A stretch of 64,000 bases of DNA, from positions 4,898,001 to 4,962,000 of the forward strand of contig NZ_CP009278.1 in assembly GCF_000747525.1 (NCBI RefSeq), written 5' to 3'. Positions 50,541 through 59,237 of this stretch are shown in pieces. The translations under genes and the position numbers were made by a program. The notes beneath the pieces were generated by a model. That model did not search any database and was not told the DNA's origin. It saw only the letters and a list, made by a program, of their open reading frames with translations. The stretch is from Sphingobacterium sp. ML3W. GTDB lineage: Bacteria > Bacteroidota > Bacteroidia > Sphingobacteriales > Sphingobacteriaceae. Numbering within the stretch: position 1 is the stretch's first letter; the number at the start of each line of letters is the position of its first letter.

Positions 50541-50580
50541 AATCTCCTTCCTAAATAACATTGTAGTAAGCTGTAATAGA

Positions 50581-50622
50581 AGAAAATAAAAAAACACCTC
50601 AAAGATATTATCTTGAGGTGTT
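50581..50622 (-). terminator. Intrinsic terminator after peptidase gene
   Basis: AACACCTCAA and TTGAGGTGTT pair, with AGAT/ATCT extending the stem; on the minus strand it is followed by TTTTTTATTTT. It ends the unit of the metallopeptidase lipoprotein. Confidence 0.85.
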
Positions 50623-50645
50623 CTAATATTTTAACTGTATCCGGT

Positions 50646-52238
50646 CTAGTAAACGCTTATTTCTGAGAGAGAAGCATTTGTTCCACCTGAGTCATGATTG
50701 GATGTAATGATAACTTTAAAATATTGAGCTACCTTAGCCGAAGGAAAATTGATCGACTGTCCTCCATTATAATTCAACAACTGAAATTGTCCAATATTTT
50801 CCCAGTCTACATTATTTGTACTTGTCAATATTTGAATACCTTTCAACCGGCGTCCATAATCACGCTGTACAAAATTTATCCCATGGATGGTCTTCGAAGC
50901 TTTCATATCGACGATCATCGAATGTGGGAATGGCGCTGCTGGTGAAGCCCATCTGGAATGCCAGAATGTTTCGGCATTGTTATCAAAAAGCTTGTAGCCA
51001 CTATTTGCTGATTCTTCTGAACTAAAGGTAGCTGTCCAAGTAGTTCTATTATATACATCGTTTCTTATCCCGAAATCAATGACTGGTAAATTACTGATAT
51101 ACTTATATGGAAACGAAATTACTGAACGGGAACCATTTTGGTGATTTACCACAACAGAAAGGACATAGTTCTCAATATTTTTTTCTTTTATCTCGCTAAT
51201 CGGCATACTGATGTTAAAGCTATCCACATCAACTGGTGAAGTCACCCACCCTGGAGCTGTATATCCGCCCGTGTTATTGCTTGGTATGTGGTTGAATGAA
51301 ATTTCATTGATGGGATTATTAGCTTTTAATCTTCCCGAAATCACAATATTTCCGCTTTCATATTTCGCATAGATTCTTTTGGTGATCAAACCAGGATCTC
51401 CATAAAAAGTACCTGTAGTTTCACTAAATAGTTGACCTTTAATAAAGGAAGCTGCACTGGAATGTGTAATGAAAGTCGGCTTTGTTCCGTAAGTATAGTT
51501 TCCTCCGCCCATCAGGGAAGTACCGAGCAATGGATCGTTCTTTTCGGAAACCTTTTCTCCCGAATGCCCAGCGTTCAAAGCATGCCCCAATTCATGTAAC
51601 AATCCACCTATCCATTTCATTGCCTCAAAACCAACAGTTCCGGGCTGTCCAAGGTTATTAGCGTCCATTGCCGGATAATCTAGCGCAAAACAGTAACCCG
51701 GCCAGGCACTTGTAGCTCCACTTCCGTGAAAGGGCATCTTTACAAAATTCTGTACCCTATCCGGATCCGTTTCATTTGTTGCTGTCACCACTAAGATATG
51801 TTTACTTGTCATGTCTTCCGGATGATTCAGAAAGTATTGGTCGACCTCAGCCTTAATTAAATTATCATTGTAGTCCCAACCATTGCCCTGTGCGGCCTGC
51901 CCGCGGATGGTAATAATTTTTACCAATTGCTTATCATCATCCTTAAGCAATCCAAAAGTTTTTTCACCATAGCCCCAATGCATCATCCATTTTTTAAAGA
52001 ACGCCTGTCCATCGATTAAAATCTTACTCAGTCTTTTTTCATAATCTACGTTAGTTGTTATATCCGATGGTACAAAATATACAACATTTAAATTGTACGG
52101 GTGATCAGAGTTGTATACAGTGTCAGTCACTGGAGGGGGATATGTTTCGTCCACTTCCGTCATACTGATGTTTTTACAGGATATCGCAAATAAGAATAAT
52201 GCGACGATTGCCATTGAAATTTTCATTTGTTTTCTCAT
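50646..52238 (-). CDS. Metallopeptidase lipoprotein with discoidin domain
   Basis: This 530-residue surface-type lipoprotein (lipobox AISC) has the zinc motif LLHELGHALNAGHSG near residue 216: HExxH with a His six residues later, a metzincin-like pattern in which the usual Gly is Asn. The Met-turn candidate is SLMGGG downstream. The C-terminal part (about residues 400-530) resembles an F5/8-type discoidin domain (NAETFWHSRWASP, HGINFVQRDYG) that may bind sugars on the target. It is a single-gene unit with its own operator and terminator. Substrate probably glycoprotein, by inference. Confidence 0.75.
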   Translation of the reverse strand: MRKQMKISMAIVALFLFAISCKNISMTEVDETYPPPVTDTVYNSDHPYNLNVVYFVPSDITTNVDYEKRLSKILIDGQAFFKKWMMHWGYGEKTFGLLKDDDKQLVKIITIRGQAAQGNGWDYNDNLIKAEVDQYFLNHPEDMTSKHILVVTATNETDPDRVQNFVKMPFHGSGATSAWPGYCFALDYPAMDANNLGQPGTVGFEAMKWIGGLLHELGHALNAGHSGEKVSEKNDPLLGTSLMGGGNYTYGTKPTFITHSSAASFIKGQLFSETTGTFYGDPGLITKRIYAKYESGNIVISGRLKANNPINEISFNHIPSNNTGGYTAPGWVTSPVDVDSFNISMPISEIKEKNIENYVLSVVVNHQNGSRSVISFPYKYISNLPVIDFGIRNDVYNRTTWTATFSSEESANSGYKLFDNNAETFWHSRWASPAAPFPHSMIVDMKASKTIHGINFVQRDYGRRLKGIQILTSTNNVDWENIGQFQLLNYNGGQSINFPSAKVAQYFKVIITSNHDSGGTNASLSEISVY

Positions 52239-52457
52239 ATTTATTATTTATTGGTTATAATTTTTCTAACGTGCGAACCAAATTTCCAACATAAATATCA
52301 GCTCTAATTTTAAAAGGATTTCTAGCAAGGTAGTCTCATCTTATGCACCAGGTTAATATTAAATCGATTAATTTAACATCTTCAGGATTTCAAAAAGACA
52401 AGTGTTAGATTTTAATTGGTTGTAACGAACTATAATAGTTCTTCGTATATAATATAG

Positions 52458-52522
52458 CAAAGGTATAATCCAACTACTTCTTTCATTAGCAATCCTGTAC
52501 ATATAAATAGTAAAATCGTACA
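52458..52522 (-). promoter_or_regulatory. Peptidase promoter with HTCC-type operator
   Basis: TGTACGATTTTAC (52522-52510), a second GTAC 21 bp on (52497-52500 on the + strand) and a -7 box TACCTTTG (52465-52458), again with 44 bp between motif and -7 box. Between the two half sites the sequence differs from the other copies, so what is conserved is the motif and not the whole region. Confidence 0.75.
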
Positions 52523-52619
52523 GAATAGGCTGTGGATTTTTATATTTTGCAGCCGATAATCTTAATAAATTCACAAAGCTTAAATCCTTAGGAGAATTCG
52601 TACTACTCAATAACTGTTA

Positions 52620-53062
52620 AGAACAAACTTTTTCACTCAAATAGGAGTAGAAGATTTCGATGGTGGAGGAAGTGCCATTGGTTCCTTAGATATTTTGGCA
52701 ATACATTTGGGTGTTCACAAGACCAAACATTTGGTTTCTTGATAGCACTATTTCTACCCCATCATTATTCCTTGTTGAGCGGAAAACCAGTATAAAATTT
52801 TCCCTCATAAATCTACGAATGAAAACTGCGCTAGTATACATGCCAAATTAGAAAAAATCAAAGATTTTATAAAAAGAGTCAATCACTGCAACCCCATTTG
52901 TTTCAAGGGACAACATATCGACTGCACATAGGCTACAGATATCAAACAGATTCTTTATCACTTAATCGAATGAATAGATCCGGAATTAGTACCATTTTTT
53001 ACAGCTATTGACAAGATCAATAATAAGACAAATAAATTACACAACATTTAAAATAAGGAAAT
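52620..53062. other. Gap with decayed coding debris
   Basis: No intact gene. Short open pieces on the + strand (DFDGGGSAIGSLDILAIH near the start, KIKDFIKRVNHCNPICFKG near 52.87 kb) look like remains of one or two proteins that I cannot name. This is the boundary between the utilization locus and island B. Confidence 0.35.
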
Positions 53063-53497
53063 ATGTTTATAATTGATATCCGTTGGGTCTTTAAAATACT
53101 TTTTAACTTGGCGATTATCATTATTATCGGCAGGTTATTTTACGCACCGTACGAACACAAGCTACAGGGTACCAACCTGGTACATATACTGCCATGCGTT
53201 GGTCTGCTAAGTAGTTACCTCTATCTCGCGGTTTGGTTTGGCTGGAAAAAAGGATTTAAAATATTATGCTATGTCGCTGGATATTTCTTATTTACAGGTT
53301 ATTTTGCCTTGAGAGACTCCTTACCGAAGTGGCTTGATTACACCATAACGGTGGCAATACTCTCTTTAATTGGTTACGGGTGTTACCGCATCATTAAATT
53401 CCTGATCAACCTAGTGAAAAACCTAAAAATGAGATCTGAAGCTTACAGGATGCGCCATAAAAATAGAAGAAAATCATGGATCGTCTACAGGGCTTAG
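53063..53497 (+). CDS. Small membrane protein, unknown
   Basis: A 144-residue protein with about four hydrophobic segments (FKILFNLAIIIIIGRLFY, LPCVGLLSSYLYLAVWFGW, a third around VAGYFLFTGYF, and a fourth around AILSLIGYGCYRI), followed by a strongly basic tail (MRHKNRRKSW). No family recognised. Its last seven codons coincide with the left block of repeat copy E: CATGGAT and TTAGGTT of the repeat appear here as part of the coding end. The end of this gene was therefore formed by joining to the repeat. Confidence 0.55.
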   Translation: MFIIDIRWVFKILFNLAIIIIIGRLFYAPYEHKLQGTNLVHILPCVGLLSSYLYLAVWFGWKKGFKILCYVAGYFLFTGYFALRDSLPKWLDYTITVAILSLIGYGCYRIIKFLINLVKNLKMRSEAYRMRHKNRRKSWIVYRA

Positions 53498-53798
53498 GTT
53501 CAAACTGTAAACAAGTAACACAGTTACGAGTAACGCAGTAACGATCAGTCTAACTTTAAAAAAGTAACGCAGTGACGAGTAACGCAGTAACGATCAGTCT
53601 AACTTTAAAAAAGTAACACAGTGACAAGTAACGCAGTAACGATCAGTCTAACTTTAAAAAAGTAACACAGTGACAAGTAACGCAGTAACGATTAGTCTAA
53701 CATACTCACCTCATAACCTGATAACGTTAAAAACAGCGATCGTCCAGTAATAGGGTTATTTCCTAACCCTGTTGGTTAAGACGTAAGTGAGGGGTAAG
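53473..53798 (+). repeat. Island repeat, copy E, expanded
   Basis: The left block overlaps the end of the membrane protein gene. Four 49-bp units follow in tandem (53510-53700), then a right block encoding SDRPVIGLFPNP with a decayed end. Confidence 0.9.
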
Positions 53799-53905
53799 TT
53801 TATTAATGGTCGAAAGCATAAAAACAATCCATATTTAATACGATAAAATTGGGGATAAAAGCAAATTTAGTTAAGTTTGATAAAAAATGAATTATAATCC
53901 TTGTT

Positions 53906-54895
53906 ATGAACAGATTAGAACCTAGTCAGAATAACTTTATTCTTTATACTACACCTGAAGGTGAGGTAAAATTGAATGTTTTGTTGGAGAATGAAACTAT
54001 TTGGTTAACTCAAGAGCAGATGAGCCAACTTTTTAATCGTGAAAGGAGCGTAATTACCAAACATATTGGTAACGTTTTTAGTGATGGTGAACTGGATGAA
54101 AAAAGCAATGTGCAAAATTTGCACATTAGTGGTTCTGACCGTCCAGTCAAATTTTATAATTTAGATGTAATCATATCTGTAGGTTATCGTGTGAAATCAC
54201 TAAAAGGTACACAATTTAGAATATGGGCTACAAAAACGTTAAAGGAGTTTATTATTAAAGGTTTTGTATTAGATGATAATCGATTAAAACAAGGTGAAAG
54301 TTTATTTGCAAAAGATTATTTCAGAGAATTACTGGACCGAGTACGTTCAATACGAGCTAGCGAACGTAAAATATATCAACAAGTTACAGATATTTTTGCT
54401 GAATGTAGTATCGATTATAATCCAAGTGCTGAAATAACCAAAAATTTCTATGCAATGGTTCAAACTAAATTTCATTATGCTATTACAGGATATACAGCAG
54501 CAGAAATTGTATATAAAAAAACGGATGCCACTATCGCAAATATGGGCTTAACCAATTGGAAGAATAGCCCAGAGGGGCGAATACTAAAATCTGATATTAG
54601 TATTGCGAAAAATTACCTGCAAGAAAAAGAAATCAAACAATTGGAGAGGACTATAACCTCTTACTTTGATTATATTGAAAACTTGATTGAGCGGGAAAAT
54701 ACATTTACTATGGAAGGTTTAGCACTAACTGTAGATAAGTTTTTGAATTTCAATGAATATAAAATTCTTGACGGTAAAGGTGGAATTTCTCATGCTAATG
54801 CAAACTCAAAGGCCGAAAAAGAATATGAAAAATATAATAAGACACAAAAAATAGTTTCTGACTTTGATAAACAACTCAAAAGATTAATGAAATAA
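53906..54895 (+). CDS. RhuM-type (virulence RhuM family) protein
   Basis: This 329-residue protein matches the RhuM family: NETIWLTQEQMSQLFNRERS (about residues 27-46), KHIGNVFSDGELDE, YNLDVIISVGYRVKSLKGTQ, RIWATKTLKEFIIKGF, then a C-terminal region with FHYAITGYTAAEIV. Members are found in phages and genomic islands, and their role is unsettled; DNA binding is likely from the N-terminal part. A perfect 21-bp palindrome lies in frame where the family usually has a variable insert (codons SNVQNLHIS). It lies between repeat copies E and F. Confidence 0.85.
   Translation: MNRLEPSQNNFILYTTPEGEVKLNVLLENETIWLTQEQMSQLFNRERSVITKHIGNVFSDGELDEKSNVQNLHISGSDRPVKFYNLDVIISVGYRVKSLKGTQFRIWATKTLKEFIIKGFVLDDNRLKQGESLFAKDYFRELLDRVRSIRASERKIYQQVTDIFAECSIDYNPSAEITKNFYAMVQTKFHYAITGYTAAEIVYKKTDATIANMGLTNWKNSPEGRILKSDISIAKNYLQEKEIKQLERTITSYFDYIENLIERENTFTMEGLALTVDKFLNFNEYKILDGKGGISHANANSKAEKEYEKYNKTQKIVSDFDKQLKRLMK
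54107..54127. repeat. Perfect palindrome inside RhuM-type gene
   Basis: AATGTGCAAA and TTTGCACATT are exact reverse complements around one A, inside the reading frame. Confidence 0.95.
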
Positions 54896-55009
54896 AATTT
54901 TATTAGACAAATTTATTCCATCAACTTAGATGGAGTTAAAAATTGAATCCAAAACCACCTATATTAATATTCCATACTGTAAATCATAGCAACTGGAGTC
55001 CAACGAAGC

Positions 55010-55322
55010 CACCACTTCGAATAGTTCATGATAGATAAGCTTTGTTCTTTATAGATATCATGGATTATCCGCAGACTTTAGGTTCTAACTTTAACCAAGT
55101 AACACAGTGACGAAGTAACGAAGAGTCTAACATTCTAACCTAATAACCTAACGAGTAACACAGTAACGATTAGTCTAACTGTTAAACAAGTAACACAGTG
55201 ACGAGTAACGCAGTGACGATTAGTTTAACTTACTCACCTAACAACCTGATAAAATTAAAAAAATAGCGAACGTCCAGTAATGGGATTACCTAAGCTAGTT
55301 GATGGAGTTGTAAGTGAGGGAC
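55010..55322 (+). repeat. Island repeat, copy F
   Basis: A complete left end (ACTTCGAATAGTTCATGATA), the core block, two to three rearranged 49-bp units and the right block, which reads SERPVMGLPKLVDGVVSEG without its stop. It lies between the RhuM-type gene and the AbiE promoter. Confidence 0.88.
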
Positions 55323-55486
55323 ACTTACAACTACCTATTTATCAACTATTTAAACATATTTATCTTAGAATTTTATTAGTTGAAATATGACAACTGACTT
55401 GACCTTTCTTTGATTCAAAGAAGAAATATTTTTAAAAATAATATTGCTATTAAGCAAAACTTGATATTATAACTTAAAATATAAAA

Positions 55487-55530
55487 TGTCCAGTTTTTTA
55501 TATAAAAAACTGGACAAAATCATATATTTG
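55487..55530 (+). promoter_or_regulatory. AbiE operator palindrome and promoter
   Basis: A perfect 30-bp palindrome (55487-55516: TGTCCAG, then six T, ATAT, six A, CTGGACA) is followed at once by a -7 element TATATTTG (55523-55530), with the AbiEi start 17 bp on. It covers the -33 region. AbiEi antitoxins are known to repress their own promoter through inverted repeats, so this is its probable operator. Confidence 0.75.
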
Positions 55531-55546
55531 CAGTAAATAAAAAGGC

Positions 55547-56272
55547 ATGAAAACTACTGAATACATAGCGAATACTATAGATAGGCTTCCTAAAGGATAT
55601 GTTTTTACCTATACTGACTTTATTACAGAGGTGAATAAAAAGCAGGCAGTCATTAAAGCTTTAAATAGAATGGCTGTTTCTGGTAAGATAGCTAAGCTAG
55701 CTAAAGGCAAATATTATAAACCTGAAAATACTCCGTTTGGAAATTTAGAACCGAGCCAGTTCCAAGTGGTAAAAGATTTACTTGAAGATGACGGAAAAAC
55801 AATCGGTTATCTAACAGGCTATAGTATTTATAATCAATTGGGATTAACTTCACAAGTGAGTAATACTATTCAGATTGGCAGGAATGAAATTCGTCCAGTT
55901 CTACAACGAGATCGCTATATTATTAAATTCATCAAGCAAAAAAACACTATTACAAAAGAAAATATTCCGCTTTTACAACTATTAGATGCTATTCGTTACA
56001 TCAAAAAAATTCCTGACAGCGATGCTTCATCCGCCTGTTTACGGTTTATAACGCTATTGAAAAATCTCAGCGAAAAAGAAATAAATACTTTAGTACGATT
56101 ATCGCAAAAATATCCACCCGCCACAAGAGCACTTTTAGGTGCCTTACTGGAAGAAATAGGAGTTATGCAATTTCAAGAAGTACTACAGAAAAGCTTAAAT
56201 CCAATTACAAAGTATAAACGATCAGGTGTTGATCGTGTTTTGAAAGCATCCGAAAAATGGAATTTACTATGA
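55547..56272 (+). CDS. AbiEi-family antitoxin (DUF6088)
   Basis: This 241-residue protein has an N-terminal winged-helix part (LPKGYVFTYTDFITEVNKKQ, then KALNRMAVSGKIAKLAKGKY) as in AbiEi/DUF6088 antitoxins, and a C-terminal domain that counteracts the toxin. It is a type IV system: the antitoxin opposes the effect of the nucleotidyltransferase without the need of direct binding, and represses the operon. The stop codon overlaps the toxin start (ATGA). The palindrome just upstream is its likely binding site. Confidence 0.85.
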   Translation: MKTTEYIANTIDRLPKGYVFTYTDFITEVNKKQAVIKALNRMAVSGKIAKLAKGKYYKPENTPFGNLEPSQFQVVKDLLEDDGKTIGYLTGYSIYNQLGLTSQVSNTIQIGRNEIRPVLQRDRYIIKFIKQKNTITKENIPLLQLLDAIRYIKKIPDSDASSACLRFITLLKNLSEKEINTLVRLSQKYPPATRALLGALLEEIGVMQFQEVLQKSLNPITKYKRSGVDRVLKASEKWNLL

Positions 56273-57288
56273 AGTTACACAATGACATAAAATTATTCAG
56301 ACAATCCATTGATTTTACAGCTCAACAAATGGGAATATTACCCATTTATGTGGAAAAGGATTATTGGGTTACGTATGCCCTTCATTTAATTTTCCAGGAT
56401 TCAATAGGAACAGAAACCGTTTTCAAAGGAGGAACTGCTTTGTCAAAATGTTTTGGTTTAATTGAGCGATTCTCTGAAGATATTGATTTAGTAGTTTTGA
56501 AACAAGAGGGTGAAGGTGCAAATCAACTAAAAAATAAGTTGAAAAAAATAACAAATCTTGTTGGAACCAAATTAACTGAAGTTAACGAAGAAGGTATTAC
56601 CCATAAAGTCGGAATGCTTAGAAAAATCGCTTATAGTTATCCAAAAACCACTACTGGAAAATACGGACAAGTAAGAGAAAACATTATTGTTGAAGCTACT
56701 TGGCTAGGGCGATATGAACCTTTCCACAAAACCACTATTTCCTCCTATATTTTTAAAATGATGGAATCAACAGGACAATATCAACTTGCCGAACAACATC
56801 ACTTATTACCTTTTGAAGTTCAGGTTTTGCATGTAAACAGAACTATTTGCGAAAAAATAATGAGTTTGGTTCGGTTTTCTTACGGAGAACATCCAATCAC
56901 TGACTTGCGAAATAAAATTCGCCATACTTACGATTTACATCAGTTATTACAAGTTCCAGAAATTTTAGAGTTTTTTGAGAGCTCTAAATTTGAAGAAATG
57001 CTTTTACTTGTCGGAGAAGATGATGTAGCGAGTTTTAAAAACAACAATCAATGGTTAGAACTTCATCCTAAAGAGGCTAAGATATTCCGTGAAACTGAAG
57101 AAACTTGGAAGGAATTAGAAAATACGTACACGAATGAATTTGGGAATCTTGTATATGGTGCACTACCAAATAGTGAAGCCGTTTTAGACTCGCTAATAGG
57201 AATTAGAGAAAGGATGAAAAATGTAAAATGGGATATTATAATTCCTAACTTACCTAAGCCTGCTGACAAGGATAAAGGTGAGGGATAG
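56269..57288 (+). CDS. AbiEii-family nucleotidyltransferase toxin
   Basis: I prefer the ATG at 56269 (MKLHNDIKLF), in a 4-bp ATGA overlap with the antitoxin stop; an ATG at 56257 is possible. The nucleotidyltransferase motif is VFKGGTALSKCFG, then ERFSEDIDLVVL; both are hallmarks of AbiEii toxins, which add nucleotides to tRNA and stop growth after phage infection. The last residues, IPNLPKPADKDKGEG, are not a usual AbiEii ending but are the same peptide as encoded by the island repeats, so the toxin gene seems fused to the repeat tail. Confidence 0.88.
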   Translation: MKLHNDIKLFRQSIDFTAQQMGILPIYVEKDYWVTYALHLIFQDSIGTETVFKGGTALSKCFGLIERFSEDIDLVVLKQEGEGANQLKNKLKKITNLVGTKLTEVNEEGITHKVGMLRKIAYSYPKTTTGKYGQVRENIIVEATWLGRYEPFHKTTISSYIFKMMESTGQYQLAEQHHLLPFEVQVLHVNRTICEKIMSLVRFSYGEHPITDLRNKIRHTYDLHQLLQVPEILEFFESSKFEEMLLLVGEDDVASFKNNNQWLELHPKEAKIFRETEETWKELENTYTNEFGNLVYGALPNSEAVLDSLIGIRERMKNVKWDIIIPNLPKPADKDKGEG

Positions 57289-57290
57289 AG

Positions 57291-57460
57291 GTTATCGGCA
57301 TCATGGATTGTCCGCAGACTTTAGGTTCTAACTTTAACCAAGTAACACAGTGACGAGTAACGATCAGTCTAACTTACTCACCTTATAACCTGATAACGCT
57401 AAAAATGGCGACCATCCTATAATAGGGTTATTACCTTAAGGCAAAAGTGAGAGGTAAAAG
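57291..57460 (+). repeat. Island repeat, copy G
   Basis: It starts 3 bp after the AbiEii stop with TTATCGGCATCATGGATTGT, has a shortened 49-bp unit, and a right block that reads NGDHPIIGLLP and stop. It forms a tandem pair of about 170 bp with copy H. Confidence 0.88.
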
Positions 57461-57630
57461 TTATCGACATCATGGATTATCAGCAGACTTTAGGTTCTAA
57501 CTTTAAACAAGTAACACAGTGACGAGTAACAAAGTAACGATTAGTCTAACTTACTCACCTTATAACATTAAGAAATGGCGACCATCCTATAATAGGGTTA
57601 TTACCTTAAGATAAAAGTGAGAGGTAAAAG
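57461..57630 (+). repeat. Island repeat, copy H
   Basis: Same layout and length as copy G with nearly identical right halves, including the same stop in the ERPVIG-type tail, so G and H arose by a recent tandem duplication. Confidence 0.88.
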
Positions 57631-57690
57631 TTATCGACATCATGGATTATCAGCAGACTTTAGGTTCTAATTTTAAACAAATAACACAGT
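57631..57690 (+). repeat. Island repeat, copy I, truncated
   Basis: It has only the left block and the first part of the 49-bp unit; at ATAACACAGT it is joined to the Fic/AlbA_2-type fragment. Confidence 0.85.
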
Positions 57691-58012
57691 ACCTCGTATA
57701 TTAAATATTTATAATGAGGAAAGTTTCCATTTTTCAGACAATTTTTTAAGATTGGTATTGCCTGCATCGCAAGTCACCCCGCAAGTCAAGCTATTAATTG
57801 TAACTCTGACCGACGACCGCAGTAGAAAAGAATTACAATCACAGCTTAACCTATCTGACCGGGAATATTTTCGATTACATTTCTTGCAGCCCGCTATTGA
57901 ACTGGGATTTATTGGAATGACTATCCCCAATAAACCTAAAAGTAGTAACCAAAAGTATTTTCTAACAGAAATGGGGAAAGAAATAAGAAATCAATTATTG
58001 AACGAAACATAA
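57691..58012 (+). pseudogene. C-terminal fragment of Fic or AlbA_2 ATP-binding protein
   Basis: The frame is open from the junction with repeat copy I and has no proper start. PASQVTPQVKLLIVTL, LSDREYFRLHFLQPAIELGF and IPNKPKSSNQKYFLTEMGK match the winged-helix tail shared by Fic proteins and AlbA_2-type ATP-binding proteins. Only about 105 codons remain of a protein that is usually over 350. One base after the stop comes another island-repeat tail (KPADEDESEG). Confidence 0.65.
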
Positions 58013-58230
58013 AAAGCCAGCCGATGAGGACGAAAGTGAAGGGTAAAAGTTTTCGATATCATGGATTATCCGCAGACTTTAGGTTTAAACAAGTAACACA
58101 GTGACGAGTAACGCAGTAACTATTAGTCTAACTTACTCACCTAATAACCTGATAACGCTAAAAAATGGTGGACGTCCTGTAACTGGATTATTCCCTAAGC
58201 CAGTTGATGGAGATGAAAGTGAGAGATAAG
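58013..58230 (+). repeat. Island repeat, copy J
   Basis: It begins with an extra tail (KPADEDESEG and stop), then the left block, one 49-bp unit and a full right block that reads NGGRPVTGLFPKPVDGDE, then SER and stop. It lies before the DUF1016 fragment. Confidence 0.88.
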
Positions 58231-58421
58231 ACGATATTGAGAACTAATTATATCATAAATTTAAAATTACAAATAGTAGAGAATGGGAAAACTGAATTTT
58301 CCAAATATTAAGGGTTTTTCCAGACGGAATATTTATTTTATGCTATGCTTCAATCGTACTTATTTTACTAGCAACAATATGACTTTGTGCCACAACCTGT
58401 GCCACAAATCCCATAGGATAG
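58231..58421 (+). pseudogene. DUF1016 gene fragment
   Basis: After copy J come the same leader as at 18.6 kb (ATATTGAGAACTAATTATAT) and then about 130 bp that match the DUF1016 gene from KLNFPNINGFSRRN to the internal palindrome. The 5' part of the gene is deleted, and the match ends at about 58421. It shows that the two islands share a common origin. Confidence 0.8.
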
Positions 58422-58433
58422 AAATTTAAGTCA

Positions 58434-58448
58434 ACCAAATAATTTGGT
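58434..58448. promoter_or_regulatory. Small palindrome before sigma gene
   Basis: ACCAAAT and ATTTGGT are reverse complements around one A, 34 bp before the sigma factor start. It may be an operator; no regulator is evident. Confidence 0.35.
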
Positions 58449-58482
58449 ATAAAACTGTTCTTTAACATTCAGATTTGACAAA

Positions 58483-59115
58483 TTGCCAAAGATTTCTTTA
58501 CTTCGTGGCAAAGGTTCACCGCATGTCACATATCCCATTAATGAAAACGACTTACTTCAACGTTTAATAGACGGTGATCATGCTGCTTTTGAAACAATTT
58601 ACCACCATTATAAGCAGCAGTTGGCGGTCAATCTTCTTAAATTGCTAAAAGATGATGACCTCGCTACTGATGCGCTTCAAGATTTGTTTACCCGCGTCTG
58701 GAAAAATCGGAGCTCGATAGATATCAACCAGTCATTCAAGGCTTATCTCTACCGGATTGCCAAAAATCTTGTAATCGACTACTACCGCAAAGCAGCGCAC
58801 GATAAAACCCTTTACGACCTCCTGCTCCAATCGACAGATTGGTATAGCCCGATTGAAGAACAGCTCATAAAAAAAGAGAACAAAGAAATCTTTGAATCAC
58901 TCCTGAATAAACTTCCGCCACAACAGCGCCGTGCTTTCGAACTACACAAGCTAAAAGGAAAAAGTTACAAGGAGATTGTCGAAATTATGGGGATTACCCC
59001 AACAACAATCAACAAACATATTTATCAAGCATCACAGAGTATCAAAGAACAGGTACTGAAATCACCACATCTCTTCAGGGCAATTCTGATTCCCGTTATA
59101 CTAGCTTATCTATAA
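58483..59115 (+). CDS. ECF RNA polymerase sigma factor, FecI-type
   Basis: A 210-residue sigma-70 family protein. Region 2 has AFETIYHHYKQQL, ALQDLFTRVWKNR and YLYRIAKNLVIDYYRK. Region 4 has LPPQQRRAFELHKLKGKSYK and ITPTTINKHIYQASQSI. The only sensible start in the frame is TTG at 58483; no ATG lies upstream before the stop at 58450. It is followed by a FecR-type anti-sigma gene and a SusC with STN domain, the standard order of a Bacteroidota trans-envelope signalling unit. Confidence 0.9.
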   Translation: MPKISLLRGKGSPHVTYPINENDLLQRLIDGDHAAFETIYHHYKQQLAVNLLKLLKDDDLATDALQDLFTRVWKNRSSIDINQSFKAYLYRIAKNLVIDYYRKAAHDKTLYDLLLQSTDWYSPIEEQLIKKENKEIFESLLNKLPPQQRRAFELHKLKGKSYKEIVEIMGITPTTINKHIYQASQSIKEQVLKSPHLFRAILIPVILAYL

Positions 59116-59237
59116 GGCTGTAATCAAGATTGTTCTTTATTTCATCTTTAAAAAAAAAAAACAAAATCATATGGATACTTTTTCGGAGTCGACCGTATTA
59201 AGATATAGTTTGTTCCCAAAGACCGTACAATTATAAG

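Noticed and set aside
52368..52610. 80-codon minus-strand frame
   Set aside because: It overlaps the promoter and operator of the metallopeptidase lipoprotein and has no domain.
53510..53700. Tandem 49-bp repeats as a CRISPR array
   Set aside because: Repeats are back to back without unique spacers, and no cas gene is present.
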